A stretch of 50,183 nt of DNA from Lachnospiraceae bacterium (GCA_910574285.1 CAJTAL010000031.1:1-50183), one strand, 5' to 3'. Shown: positions 32,528 to 41,664, counted from the first letter of the stretch. The notes: a model not told the origin generated them from the sequence alone. A program made the numbers and translations.

Positions 32528-33958
32528 CTCTCGTTCGGGGTCTATTACCAAGACATCGGCGTTAGGGTCGGTCAGGATGATGTTCGTCATTTCCTCCTTT
32601 GCCGTGAACGACTTGCCCGCACCAGACACGCCGAGGATAAAGGAATTTCCGTTCAGCAGGTGGCGGCGGTTTGCGATTATCATATTTTTACTGATGACGT
32701 TCTGACCGTAATACACGCCGTCCTTATGGTAGATTTCCTGCACACGGAAGGGGATAAACACCGCAAGGCTCTCCGTTGTCAGCGTCCTTAACGCATCAAT
32801 CTTCCTCACGCCGAACGGCAGGGCGGTGTTCAGCCCGTCCATCTGCTGGTACTTCAGCACGGCAAACTGGCAGAGATGCTTCCGTGCCGTCGTAAGCAAA
32901 GCTTCCGTGTCATTGTCAAGCTGCTCTTTGGTGTCTGCGGTATGCACCATCGTAAGCACCGCAAACATCATCCTCTGGTCACGGGTCGTCAAATCATCGA
33001 GGAACTCCTTGCTTTCCTTTCTCTGCTGTTCCAAGTCGTAGGGGATGACGGCGGAAAAGTTGTTGTTCTGGTTCTGCTTCCTCTGCCAGTTCGTGATGTT
33101 GGTTTCCACGCCCAGAAGACGGTTCTCCACCTCCCGCACGGCTTCGTCCGTCGGGACAGGCACGACGTCAACGGAGAGCATCATGTTACGGTTTAATTCG
33201 CAAAGCTCCGCCACCATGCTGTCCTTGATATAGGCGGCATACTCACGCAGGAAAATCACACGCCCATAACGGTTGCCGATGCGGAAATAATCTTTCTCAA
33301 ACTCAAAGGAGTCGGGACAGATATAGTCCTTGAAGTCGTGACCTTTCCGCATAGCCTGTGCCATGTCAAAGGAAAACGCCGTTTCCTCGCCCATACGGTA
33401 AAAATCATGGAAGATACGCAGCTTGTCATTCGCATCCAGTTCCGTACACTTTGAGCCAAGACGGTTAAAATGCCCGATAAGGTCAGCACCGACACGGGCA
33501 AAGTAATTCCTCGCTTCCTCGATGTTTTTCTTGCAGACAGAAACCGTCACATATTTATCCTGCACGGTGGAATTAGCCCCCGTCGCCTTGTCAAGCAGCA
33601 TCTTGTTATACTCTTTGCGGTATTTATCCAAATCGTCCTCCGCCATCGGGATTAAGATTGTCTGCTCAAAATCCGCTTTATTGAGCCTGCGGTTGTTTAT
33701 CGTGATTTTCGTGGTCGCCCCGCTGTCGAGGGCGTTTAAAAGCTCCGAGTATTCGAGGAACATCGCTTCCTTGTCCTCACGGCTCGCCACGGCGTAGTTG
33801 ATGTCCTCAAACTTGAATGTCTTTGCGTATTTGTTCCTGCCCACAAGGAAAATGCCGTCCTCCCACATGGTCTTTAACGGGATGACCGCCTGCACCGACT
33901 TCGGCACAATGAATTTCTCCCTGTCCTGCTTGAACAGCGTTTTCAGCGTCTTAATCAT
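32528..33958 (-). CDS. VirB4-like ATPase, exon 1 (N-terminal 477 residues)
   Basis: First part of the type IV secretion ATPase (TraE/VirB4 family) that energises the ICE transfer channel. The N-terminal domain (about 1-400) is followed by Walker A GVSGAGKSFTAKEE (about 443-456) and the Walker B-like VLVIDPERE (about 469-477), where the intron interrupts the gene. Without splicing, the frame runs into the intron and stops after a few residues (track ends at 32507), giving an inactive protein. GGAGGTAG precedes the start; it overlaps the prgI stop by 8 bp. Confidence 0.9.
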
Positions 33959-34436
33959 GGTCTACCTCCTTGCGCTTTCTTGATTTCTTATTTTTCTTTC
34001 TGGCTTTTTCAGCCTGTTTTCTCCGTTCCCGTGCCGCTTTGCGCCTTGCCCTCCTGCATTTTTTCTTTTTCTTATCCTGCACGGCGGGCAAGCCCTTTTC
34101 ATGGGCTTCAATGGCGTTCTTCATCGCTTCGTAATAAAGATTCTCTGGGGCAAATAAAATCTTCTTCGGCATCAGAAACTGCGACTTTATCCATGCCCAC
34201 ACAAACTGCTCGGCGGTCATGCCGTTATACCTTACAAAGCCCATGACCGCAAAAGGGGAAGCCCCCAAGATGCACATCCAGCTCAATGTTTCCGTCCCGA
34301 ACCTGCCACGGAGCAGGAAGAACAAGCCGACCGCCACGCCGCAGGCAAGCACGGAAAACAGGAACTGCCGCATCGACAGCCCGAAGAACATGGATTCCGT
34401 GTAGTTGCGGATTTCCTTATTTATCTTGACTTCCAT
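33951..34436 (-). CDS. PrgI-family conjugation membrane protein
   Basis: A 161-residue protein with the PrgI layout: MEVKINKEIRNYTESMFFGL, two adjacent transmembrane helices (about residues 22-62), a soluble middle and a strongly basic C-terminus (KKKKKCRRARRKAARERRKQ). PrgI proteins are small inner components of the mating channel, always encoded before VirB4. Start 34436 is chosen from GGAGAGG upstream and the family N-terminus; longer readings in frame are not supported. Confidence 0.88.
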   Translation of the reverse strand: MEVKINKEIRNYTESMFFGLSMRQFLFSVLACGVAVGLFFLLRGRFGTETLSWMCILGASPFAVMGFVRYNGMTAEQFVWAWIKSQFLMPKKILFAPENLYYEAMKNAIEAHEKGLPAVQDKKKKKCRRARRKAARERRKQAEKARKKNKKSRKRKEVDHD

Positions 34437-34437
34437 A

Positions 34438-34674
34438 TCAGCACCTCTCCTCCCCGACATCCCCCGTCGAAATAAAGAGGATGCTGCGTTTTGGGATATA
34501 TGCAAATCCAGAAATGGCATCCCCGATTTCAAATATCTCGTTATCGTCAGCTTTTTCAAATTTTCCGACCAGCCCTTTTTCAGCAGGCAGGTCATAGGCT
34601 TCGGAAGCCCCGATGACTTCTCCATTTAGCAAATGGATATTATAATTCTGGCAATACTTCGTTTCTTTTTTCAT
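34438..34674 (-). CDS. Small conserved protein before prgI
   Basis: A 78-residue soluble protein MKKETKYCQNYNIHLLNGEV, mostly beta, with the pattern of a small barrel (EVIGASEAYDLPAEKG, FEIGDAISGFAYIPKRSILF). GGAAAGGAAAATTGAA precedes the start, and its stop is adjacent to the prgI start, so it belongs to the transfer operon. I do not recognise the family. Confidence 0.7.
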   Translation of the reverse strand: MKKETKYCQNYNIHLLNGEVIGASEAYDLPAEKGLVGKFEKADDNEIFEIGDAISGFAYIPKRSILFISTGDVGEERC

Positions 34675-34700
34675 TTCAATTTTCCTTTCCTGTTGGATAA

Positions 34701-35537
34701 TTACAAGCCCATCATCTCACGCACAACACGGTCTGCCATCTTGACCGCACCGACAAGGACGAGCATATTGAACACCAATTCCCCGATATAGCCCCATACC
34801 ATCGTGACCGCCGCCGCATCGGGGTTGACTGCGGGCGGGGACGCCGCAAACACCGAGAAGATGATGCAGGCAAGCACGATGATTGCCCCCTCAAGGCACA
34901 CGGCGGAGTAGCTCTTGATGAAGCTCTTTCCCACGCTCTGGCTCGGCTCCCCCGCAAACGAGGACAGCGGCACGGGGGCGATGGCGGTATATAAATATAG
35001 CTTAAAAAACCTGCCGTACACCGACATTATCATAATGAACGACAATACCGTGATGAACAGCCCGCCTATCAGCGTGACCGCCCAGAGAGGGATGCTCTCG
35101 AAAAAGCCGCAGTCCTCGACGGCTGTCACTATCTCTGTCGGCAGCACGGTCTTTTGTGCCGAGCCGAAGCCTGCGGCTTTCATGATTGCAGAAATCACGC
35201 CCTGCACGATTTTGAACAGAGCCATCATCAGCTCCAAGCCGTAAGTGACCGCACCTTTCGCAAGGGCGAAGCGGATGAACAGCTTCAATGCGTGTTCGGG
35301 CTTCTTCACGCTTGCGAAGTCGCCGCAGGTACGCATCACGCCAACGACGAAAAACAGCACGAGCAGGGCAAGCCCTATCGCCTGCAACGCTCCGTGGATG
35401 TCAACGATGACTTTCCATATCGCACCGCCTTTAAAGGTTTCTGGGGATTGGGTGATGAGCTGCCATATCTCGGCTAACTTTTCATTCCATGTGTCAAGGG
35501 CGTTCTCCAAGTTCTGGACTACCCAGTTGTCTGACAT
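34701..35537 (-). CDS. VirB6/TrbL-like channel membrane protein
   Basis: A 278-residue protein with about six hydrophobic helices (for example IGLALLVLFFVVGVM near 55-70, AVTLIGGLFITVLSFIMIMSVYG near 153-175, AIIVLACIIFSVFAAS near 218-233, and VFNMLVLVGAVKMADRVV at the end). This is the CD0411/TrbL-like polytopic component of Tn1549-type mating channels. GGAGGTGGTCG precedes the start. It follows the pilin-like Maff2 gene after a strong hairpin. Confidence 0.8.
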   Translation of the reverse strand: MSDNWVVQNLENALDTWNEKLAEIWQLITQSPETFKGGAIWKVIVDIHGALQAIGLALLVLFFVVGVMRTCGDFASVKKPEHALKLFIRFALAKGAVTYGLELMMALFKIVQGVISAIMKAAGFGSAQKTVLPTEIVTAVEDCGFFESIPLWAVTLIGGLFITVLSFIMIMSVYGRFFKLYLYTAIAPVPLSSFAGEPSQSVGKSFIKSYSAVCLEGAIIVLACIIFSVFAASPPAVNPDAAAVTMVWGYIGELVFNMLVLVGAVKMADRVVREMMGL

Positions 35538-35562
35538 TCGACCACCTCCGTTCTTAAAATTT

Positions 35563-35604
35563 GATAGCGGGGCAAGTTCCGCAGAGCGGATCTGCCCCGT
35601 TATC
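35563..35604 (-). terminator. Hairpin between pilin-like and VirB6-like genes
   Basis: 12-bp stem (one G-U) GATAGCGGGGCA/TGCCCCGTTATC at 35563-35574 and 35593-35604, with an inner TCCGC/GCGGA stem. No strong T-run on the minus strand. It may be a partial terminator or an mRNA-stabilising end that raises pilin output over the channel genes. Confidence 0.55.
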
Positions 35605-35642
35605 TTATCTTGTGTCAGTCTGTTATTTCAGTCTGTTTTGGA

Positions 35643-35999
35643 TTAGCCTGTGATGAGGGTCAAAATCTCTTTCGCAAAGGTAATCACAACGCCGCCCGCC
35701 AGTGTGAGGAAACCGTTCGCCCTCTGGGACGGGTCGTGGGATTTCAGCGACAAGCCGACCTGCACGATGCCGAAGCCGAGCATAATCATCCCGACCGCCC
35801 GTATCAGACCGAAGATGAAATTGGAAAGGTTGTTGACGACGGCAATCGGGTCATTGGCGGCAAAGGCGGTCATGGATGTGCCAAATACCATCATAACGGC
35901 AAGCACCGCCACGCAGTAATGGCGGAAGCCCTTTTTTACCTTGCCTGTCATCGGCAGTTTCTGGGTTGCTTTCTTCTCGTTTTTCTGGAAAAGTTTCAT
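35643..35999 (-). CDS. Maff2-family protein (VirB2/TrbC pilin-like)
   Basis: A 118-residue protein: a basic N-terminus (KLFQKNEKKATQKLPMTGKV), a signal-type hydrophobic stretch YCVAVLAVMMVFGTSMTAFA ending in an AFA cleavage site, then two helices (FGLIRAVGMIMLGFGIVQVG and GFLTLAGGVVITFAKEILTL). This is the two-helix layout of VirB2/TrbC pilins and of the Maff2 family of mobile elements. AAGGAGGAT precedes the start. Confidence 0.82.
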   Translation of the reverse strand: MKLFQKNEKKATQKLPMTGKVKKGFRHYCVAVLAVMMVFGTSMTAFAANDPIAVVNNLSNFIFGLIRAVGMIMLGFGIVQVGLSLKSHDPSQRANGFLTLAGGVVITFAKEILTLITG

Positions 36000-36013
36000 A
36001 GGGTAAATCCTCC

Positions 36014-37807
36014 TTATAAATTGAATATTTCTTCCAAGTCCTCATCGGACAGAAGCTCATAGGATGTGCTGACAGGGTTAAGCGCAACAGCGTCTTTTGG
36101 AATATCCCCGCCAAACACAAAGGTTGCGACCGCCTGCGTCGGCTCGCCGTGGATATACGGCGGCTTCCCCCCGTCGGCGGTCAGTTTCACATTCGGGTGT
36201 TTCAGGATGTCGTACTTCAAATCCATGACGGGGCGTTCCCCACGCACAAAAAGAAGTGCGTAGCGGTTGTCTAGCATACGCACCTCGTCTGGCGTTAAAA
36301 GCTCACGCCCCGAAATCTGGTAGTTAGTGGAATAGTTGCCACTCCGCCCAGAGCTTTTCCCGTAGGTGTTGGTGTCTATCGTGGCTTTTCCAAGAAGCTC
36401 ACTTACAAACTTATGGGTACTCTGCTCGTTGCCGCCGAGATAGAGGAACTCATCGGCATTGCCGACAATGCTTTCCCACTGTTTCTCAAACAGGGCTTTG
36501 AGCTGTGCCAGATTTTGCAGGATAATCGAAACGGACACGCCCCTTGACCTCATAACTGACAGTATCTTGTCAAAGTCATCGGGCAGCGAAACATTGGCAA
36601 ATTCATCCATAATAAACTGGCAGTGGACGGGCAGACTCCCGCCGTACTTATGGTCGGCGAGGTAGAATAACTGTTGGAATAGCTGCGTGTATAACAGCGA
36701 CACAAGGAAATTGAAACTGGTGTCGTTGTCTGGTATCAGTGCGAACAGTGCGACTTTCTTCTCCCCCAAAGACGGCAAATCCAATTCATCTGTGGCGGTC
36801 AATCCTGCAAGGCTTTCCAGATTAAACTTCTCAAGCCTTGCGGCAAGGGTTATCTGGATGCTCTTTAGCGTTTTGGCTGAACCAGAATGGTAATCTCTGT
36901 AATACTTTAATGCGATATGCTCTGGGTTTACCATCTCCAAGCGGTCAAACAATTCGTCAAGCGGGCTTACATAGCTGTCGTCATCCTCCCTTACCTCACC
37001 TGCCCTTAAAAGCTCCATCACCATCGGGAAATTCTGCTCGTCTGGCGGGGCTTCGTATTTCAGATAGAACACGAGGGACAATAGAAGCATACTCGCCGCC
37101 GTGTCCCAGAACGGGTCTTGCGACTGTGAGCCTTTCGGCGTGGTCGCCTTAAAGAGATTCGTCACAAGCCGCTGCACGTCGTTGTCGTTCCGAAGATAAA
37201 CAAACGGGTTGTAACAGTGGCTCTTGTGCATGTTGATTAAATCAAGCACACGCACCTCATAGCCTTTCTTTTCCAAAAGCCCGCCCGTGTCACGGACAAT
37301 CTCGCCCTTTGGGTCTAAGATTACCATTGACGTGTTGCACTGCATCACGTTCGGCTTACAAAAAAATCTGGTCTTTCCTGCACCAGAGCCGCCCACCACG
37401 AGGATATTCAGATTCCTCCTGTGCTTCTTCCCGTCAAGCCCGATGCGGACGCTCTGGGTCAGCAGCTTGTTCTCCGATGCGTCCTTATCTCGGTATTTTT
37501 TATTAAGCGTACCTGCGTTGCCCCATTTGGCAGAGCCGTGTTCCTCCCCTTTGCGGTAGTTCCTGCGTGTGGAAAAATAAACGCCGATTCCCATGCCGTA
37601 GGCAAGCAGAAAAATAAGGACAGTTTTCACGCTGTCCTTACACACCGTTATGGAAAACGGATTCTCGATTGCTGCGGATAAGTTGCCGATTATCTCCACG
37701 ATGCCGCCGCTGATATAAGGGGCTGTCAGCAGGGCAAGCCACACGACAGGGATAATGCCGCATAAAGAGAGGATTAAGCCCGCCTTGTAATCATCACCGT
37801 TCTTCAT
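36014..37807 (-). CDS. virD4: VirD4/TraG-type coupling protein
   Basis: A 597-residue ATPase that brings the relaxase-DNA complex to the channel. Two N-terminal helices (about 10-33 and 62-80), Walker A VVGGSGAGKTRFF (139-146 core), GEIVRDTGGLLEKKGYEVRV, Walker B FIMDEFANV (about 397-405) and SIILQNLAQLKALFEKQW. Full length for the Gram-positive type. Its start lies inside the preceding 65-residue gene (14-bp overlap), so it is translationally coupled. Confidence 0.93.
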   Translation of the reverse strand: MKNGDDYKAGLILSLCGIIPVVWLALLTAPYISGGIVEIIGNLSAAIENPFSITVCKDSVKTVLIFLLAYGMGIGVYFSTRRNYRKGEEHGSAKWGNAGTLNKKYRDKDASENKLLTQSVRIGLDGKKHRRNLNILVVGGSGAGKTRFFCKPNVMQCNTSMVILDPKGEIVRDTGGLLEKKGYEVRVLDLINMHKSHCYNPFVYLRNDNDVQRLVTNLFKATTPKGSQSQDPFWDTAASMLLLSLVFYLKYEAPPDEQNFPMVMELLRAGEVREDDDSYVSPLDELFDRLEMVNPEHIALKYYRDYHSGSAKTLKSIQITLAARLEKFNLESLAGLTATDELDLPSLGEKKVALFALIPDNDTSFNFLVSLLYTQLFQQLFYLADHKYGGSLPVHCQFIMDEFANVSLPDDFDKILSVMRSRGVSVSIILQNLAQLKALFEKQWESIVGNADEFLYLGGNEQSTHKFVSELLGKATIDTNTYGKSSGRSGNYSTNYQISGRELLTPDEVRMLDNRYALLFVRGERPVMDLKYDILKHPNVKLTADGGKPPYIHGEPTQAVATFVFGGDIPKDAVALNPVSTSYELLSDEDLEEIFNL

Positions 37808-37991
37808 GGCACTTGCACGGGGCGACCTTTACTTTCTTGGTCGGGGCGAATGCCACCCTGCTTATCAGCTCGTCAACAGGCTCGGTGGGGCGTTCCTCCT
37901 GTATCTGCTGCGTCCGCAGGGTGTTGAGGGCATTGAGGACGATGTTCTTATCGTATTTATCCAATGCCAGATGGTATCGTTCTTCTTTCAT
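37794..37991 (-). CDS. Small conserved transfer-operon protein
   Basis: A 65-residue soluble protein MKEERYHLALDKYDKNIVLN with a helical core and a C-terminal CKCHEER. GGAGG lies 8 bases before the ATG. It overlaps virD4 and follows the ArdC-like gene. Regularly present before virD4 in such elements; function unknown. Confidence 0.7.
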   Translation of the reverse strand: MKEERYHLALDKYDKNIVLNALNTLRTQQIQEERPTEPVDELISRVAFAPTKKVKVAPCKCHEER

Positions 37992-38006
37992 TGGCTGCAC
38001 CTCCGA

Positions 38007-38870
38007 TTAGCGTTCCTGCTCTTTGGATTTGGGCGGCTTGTTCTTTTCAAGGCTCTTATACATGTCCGACTGGATTTCGCCGAGGACGTCACGCATTGAG
38101 CCAAGCTCGCCTTTAAATTCCTGCGTTTCCATGCCCTCAAATTCTTTCGGGAGCTTGTCAAAGCTAAAACCTTTCGTGTCCACGCCGTAGCGGGAGCTTA
38201 CCATATAGGCAACGCAGAACGATTTGAACTCTGAAGCGTCACGGCTTTCCTTATGCTTGAAGTCAAAGACCGCCGCCGACACTTCCTTTGCCATGCTGAC
38301 AAAGAGCTGTTCCTCGGAAAGCCCCGTCTTGATGAAGATGGTCTGCTGCGAACTGTCGTAGAACGCAGGCAGCTCAAGGTCGTCCACTGGCACAAAGGAA
38401 ACGGGGCTTGCGTCAATCATCGCCGACACAAGCTCCCGCATGGTTTTGGCTTCCTGCGGCTGCTGCCTGTCCTTTGCCGAGGTCTGGGAAATGTCATAGA
38501 CTATCTTGGCGTTGTAGCCGACCGCCTTTGAGCCGTCCTCCCGCTCATACTCTTTCCCCGGCTCAAGGATGGTGACTTTCTGTGCGTCCTTGTCCACATA
38601 GGCACGGCTCTGTTTCCAACTGCCGTAATCCTTAAGCTGCGTCGCTTCGGGCATCTGTGCCGAAACCAAGATGGCGTTGTTGACGGAGTAGCGGTCAAAA
38701 TGCCCCTGCACGTCAAGGTACTGGCGAAAGCTGTCGCCGTCCGCCATCATTTCAGAACAGGTATTGTCAATCAGCCCATAGGCTTCTTTCCGCTGCTCCT
38801 GCTTTTGGGCAGCCCATTCCTCTTTGTTAAAGGCTCTGTTGCCGCCGCTGAATACATCATAAATGCTCAT
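38007..38870 (-). CDS. ArdC/LtrC-like ssDNA-binding-domain protein
   Basis: A 287-residue protein. The block GHFDRYSVNNAILVSAQMPE, then ATQLKDYGSWKQS (about residues 56-90), is the N-terminal ssDNA-binding domain found in anti-restriction ArdC and plasmid primases. The C-terminal part resembles the degenerate peptidase-like half (QLFVSMAKEVSAAVFD) without an HExxH motif. It may protect or coat the incoming single strand. AAAGGAGCG precedes the start, overlapping the end of pcfB. Confidence 0.78.
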   Translation of the reverse strand: MSIYDVFSGGNRAFNKEEWAAQKQEQRKEAYGLIDNTCSEMMADGDSFRQYLDVQGHFDRYSVNNAILVSAQMPEATQLKDYGSWKQSRAYVDKDAQKVTILEPGKEYEREDGSKAVGYNAKIVYDISQTSAKDRQQPQEAKTMRELVSAMIDASPVSFVPVDDLELPAFYDSSQQTIFIKTGLSEEQLFVSMAKEVSAAVFDFKHKESRDASEFKSFCVAYMVSSRYGVDTKGFSFDKLPKEFEGMETQEFKGELGSMRDVLGEIQSDMYKSLEKNKPPKSKEQER

Positions 38871-38872
38871 GC

Positions 38873-39727
38873 TTATCTCGCTCCTTTCGATTTTGGTTTC
38901 CGTTTCCGCTTCTGGGGCTGTTTATGCTCCGTCTTTCCTGCGGGCGGTTTCTTCGACCTGTCAGAAGATTTCTCTTTTGCAGGGGAAACATCCGCTTCCT
39001 GCTCCTTGCGGCTCTCCTTTATCTTCCGCAGTTCTTCCCTGACTGACGGTTTCTCCGCCTTAGCCATAGCAGCCCCCTCTGCGGGCTTCCTTTGCTGCTT
39101 TAAGGTAGGCTCGGACAGAGGGGATTTTTCTGTCTTTGCCACCGAGGGGTTTGGGGCGTTTTCCTCCTTTTGGAGCGGCTTGCCCATAAGGGCGTCCATG
39201 AGCCTGTCTTTCTCCGCCTTTTCCTCCACGCCGACGTCTGGCTCTGGCTGACCGTCCTTTGCATCTGCATCTTTTACATCTGCGGTTTTGTCAGCTTTCG
39301 CCTTTTCCCCTTTCGATTTCTCCGCTTCGGTCACAATGGAAGCGGTATCTACCGACGCAAGGCTGAACCGCTCCACAATGCGGCTGATTTTCGATGCGTC
39401 CTCGGCTCTCGCAATCACGTCCACCTCCGCATTGGGGTCTTTGTTCCCCCTGTCTGCCAAAACGCAGTAGAGTACGCCGTATTTCTTCGCTTCCTGCGTG
39501 AACTTCTTCAAGTCGCCGCTCTTTACGGTAAAGACTTTCAGCTCCTTGCCAGAGCGGAGCATGTTTGTGAGCCTTGCCTTTCCTTTGGTTTTCTGTTCTT
39601 CCTTTAAGATGGAATATAAGAGGATGGCGATGTTCTTCGCACCCGCCCCCGTGATTCTGGCTGCGACCTCAAATCCCTCCAAGCTCATCCTTACGATTTG
39701 CTCCGCCGCTTCGCCGCCTGTGTTCAT
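38873..39727 (-). CDS. pcfB: PcfB-family protein (DUF3801)
   Basis: A 284-residue protein with a conserved N-terminal domain (MNTGGEAAEQIVRMSLEGFE; GAGAKNIAILLYSILKEEQK; LYCVLADRGNKDPNAEVDVI, about residues 1-130) and a long, very charged low-complexity tail (Lys, Glu, Asp and Pro). PcfB-type proteins belong to the pCF10/Tn1549 relaxosome and help dock it to the coupling protein. AAAGGAGCTG precedes the start, which lies inside the relaxase gene (59-bp overlap). Confidence 0.82.
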   Translation of the reverse strand: MNTGGEAAEQIVRMSLEGFEVAARITGAGAKNIAILLYSILKEEQKTKGKARLTNMLRSGKELKVFTVKSGDLKKFTQEAKKYGVLYCVLADRGNKDPNAEVDVIARAEDASKISRIVERFSLASVDTASIVTEAEKSKGEKAKADKTADVKDADAKDGQPEPDVGVEEKAEKDRLMDALMGKPLQKEENAPNPSVAKTEKSPLSEPTLKQQRKPAEGAAMAKAEKPSVREELRKIKESRKEQEADVSPAKEKSSDRSKKPPAGKTEHKQPQKRKRKPKSKGAR

Positions 39728-41081
39728 GCTTCATCAGCTCCTTTCCTTTCTTCTCTTTTTCGTCTGCCCGTATGACATTTAAATTTTCTTTGAGGGTGTC
39801 GCTGCGGGCTTCGATTCCCTCACATAATCTGACCTCCCTCCGCAATGTTTTCATACGCCCCGTGATTTCCGACAGCCGAGCCTTGACCGCTTCCTTTTCT
39901 TTGCCGCTTGCCTTGCGGCTCTGGGAGTAAAGCCCCTTGCGCTGTTCGGTCAGCTCCTGCATCTCGGATTCCAGAGAGCCTTTATAAGACAAAAGCTGCC
40001 CCGCCGTGTCGATATGGTTGCGGCAGAGCAGCCTTGTTTCGTTTGTGATGGCTTCCATCTTCAGCAAGTCATCTTTCAGAAGATAGTGAAGCCTTGCATA
40101 GTTCTGTTGTTTCTTCTTTGGCAGGATGCCGAGCTTGTAGCAGTAGTGGAGATACAGCCCACGCAAGCCGCCGATTTTCTTTGCGTCTTTCAGAGAGCCA
40201 CGGACACGGTACACTTTGACCTGCGGCTGTTCTCTGGAAAAGTTCTGGAATTTGACCGCATAGGAATTTTCCCTTATGCGTTCCGTTATCCGCTCATTGG
40301 TGTAGTCCCCGCCGAGCTTGTAGAGCCGCTTCGGTCTTTGCCATCCCTTGCCGATTATCGTCCAGTATTTTCGGTTGGGGTCAAAATTGATGCGGTATCC
40401 CATTTCCGACAACTGGCGGTCAAAGTCTTTCAGCGTGAACGATTTTGAGATGGCTTCGTCCACCGCCTGCCGTGCCACGCTGTCCCTCGTAGGCAGACCG
40501 TTTTTCTCGGCTTGGCAGAGGACATAGGGCTTCTTCCTGCCGCTTGGATGTTCGATGACCGATAAGGAATACTCACGGCACAATTCATCCGAACGCTGAC
40601 GGAGCAGCCGCAGGTTCTTCTTGTTGTCGTGGTAATGCCTGCCGTCAATATAGGAAACAGAGTTGACGACAAAGTGGTTGTGCAGGCATTCCGTGTTCAG
40701 ATGTGTCGCCACGATTACTTGAAACCTTTCTCCCCACATCTTCTCCGCCAGCTTCACGCCGACCTCATGGGCAACCTCTGGTGTGACCTCGCCATGCTTG
40801 AAGCTCTGGAAGCCGTGGTAGCAGACAATCTCGCTCTGGTCGTTCCATTGGGCTTTTGCCATCATCATCTCGTCCCTTGCGGTGGCAGGGTCGCAGTTTA
40901 CGCCCGTGACGAAAAACTGCCGCTCGGTCTTGTCGCCGTTGGTGGCGTACTTCATCACGTCACCCATCGCCTGCAAGTCCGCATCCGTATATTTGGGGTT
41001 GGCGGTCTTCTCTGGATTCTCGGCATAGTCGATGGGGTGGTCGAGCCTGCCCTTTACGTCCCATATCTCGCAGACCGCCAT
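39669..41081 (-). CDS. Relaxase, MOBP type
   Basis: A 470-residue DNA-nicking enzyme. The HUH histidines are at 127, 134 and 136 (HLNTECLHNHFVVNSV), and the tyrosine nucleophile should be near the N-terminus (Tyr19 in DYAENPEKT, or Tyr31). The N-terminal half is the relaxase domain; about 215-300 is a DNA-binding extension; about 340-460 is coiled coil. ATG 41081 overlaps the mobC stop by one base, so the two are coupled. It cuts at oriT, probably at 41582-41643. Confidence 0.88.
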   Translation of the reverse strand: MAVCEIWDVKGRLDHPIDYAENPEKTANPKYTDADLQAMGDVMKYATNGDKTERQFFVTGVNCDPATARDEMMMAKAQWNDQSEIVCYHGFQSFKHGEVTPEVAHEVGVKLAEKMWGERFQVIVATHLNTECLHNHFVVNSVSYIDGRHYHDNKKNLRLLRQRSDELCREYSLSVIEHPSGRKKPYVLCQAEKNGLPTRDSVARQAVDEAISKSFTLKDFDRQLSEMGYRINFDPNRKYWTIIGKGWQRPKRLYKLGGDYTNERITERIRENSYAVKFQNFSREQPQVKVYRVRGSLKDAKKIGGLRGLYLHYCYKLGILPKKKQQNYARLHYLLKDDLLKMEAITNETRLLCRNHIDTAGQLLSYKGSLESEMQELTEQRKGLYSQSRKASGKEKEAVKARLSEITGRMKTLRREVRLCEGIEARSDTLKENLNVIRADEKEKKGKELMKHEHRRRSGGANRKDELGGI

Positions 41082-41413
41082 CAGCCAGACATCTTCCTCG
41101 GCACAAGGTAGCACTTGCCCACGTCCAGACGGAAGTCCCGCCAACGCTTGGCTTCGTCATAGAGCATCGGCGTGTCCACAAAGTTTAGGGCGTTCGCTTT
41201 TGCCGCAAGCTGGTTGATGCGGTTGCCGATGGCGGACAGCTCCCGCATGATTTTATAAAACTCTGGGTCTGGCTTCTCGCACAGGCGGTAGCCCATGACC
41301 ATCGACTGGAGCAGGGCTTGTCTGGAATGCCCCGCCCGCTCTGCAAGGGAGCAGAGGTATTCAGCTTCTTCCTCGGTCAGTCGGAACAGTATCTGCACGT
41401 TTCGTTTCCGCAT
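41081..41413 (-). CDS. mobC: MobC-like relaxosome accessory protein
   Basis: A 110-residue protein. VQILFRLTEEEAEYLCSLAE is a ribbon-helix-helix start, and MRELSAIGNRINQLAAKANA is the MobC signature (about residues 58-77). It binds oriT and assists the relaxase encoded immediately downstream. Its start overlaps the DUF3789-like gene. Confidence 0.85.
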   Translation of the reverse strand: MRKRNVQILFRLTEEEAEYLCSLAERAGHSRQALLQSMVMGYRLCEKPDPEFYKIMRELSAIGNRINQLAAKANALNFVDTPMLYDEAKRWRDFRLDVGKCYLVPRKMSG

Positions 41414-41525
41414 CCAAATCCCCCTTTCCCTCGGAGAGCCTGTTAATCTGCAGCACGCACATACACGCCACGCCGAACATCCCTCCGAGCGTTGTGCCGA
41501 GAGCGAAGAACAATAAATCTCTCAT
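41361..41525 (-). CDS. DUF3789-like small membrane protein
   Basis: A 54-residue protein MRDLLFFALGTTLGGMFGVA with a single glycine-rich transmembrane helix (about residues 3-25) and a short hydrophilic tail. The GGMFGVxxMxxLQ pattern is that of DUF3789 proteins next to mobC in Tn1549-like elements. Its 3' end overlaps mobC by 53 bp in another frame. AAAGGAGTTTTT precedes the ATG. Confidence 0.7.
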   Translation of the reverse strand: MRDLLFFALGTTLGGMFGVACMCVLQINRLSEGKGDLDAETKRADTVPTDRGRS

Positions 41526-41581
41526 CCTTAAAAACTCCTTTCTTCCTGCCGCACTCTGGCGGCGGTCTTTTCCACGGGGTA

Positions 41582-41643
41582 TTAGGGGAGCTTTCCCCTA
41601 ACAAGCGAATTTTGTTTCCATCGGAAGATGGATAACCAAATTC
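41582..41643. other. Candidate origin of transfer (oriT)
   Basis: Perfect inverted repeat TTAGGGGA-GCTT-TCCCCTAA (41582-41601), then AGCGAATTTTG with a partner CAAATTC (about 41637-41643), and an inner CCATC/GATGG stem (41618-41631). It lies upstream of the mobC-relaxase genes in non-coding DNA, the usual oriT position and layout. The nic site is not identified. Confidence 0.45.
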
Positions 41644-41664
41644 AGTGCTTGGTAAGACGTGTCT

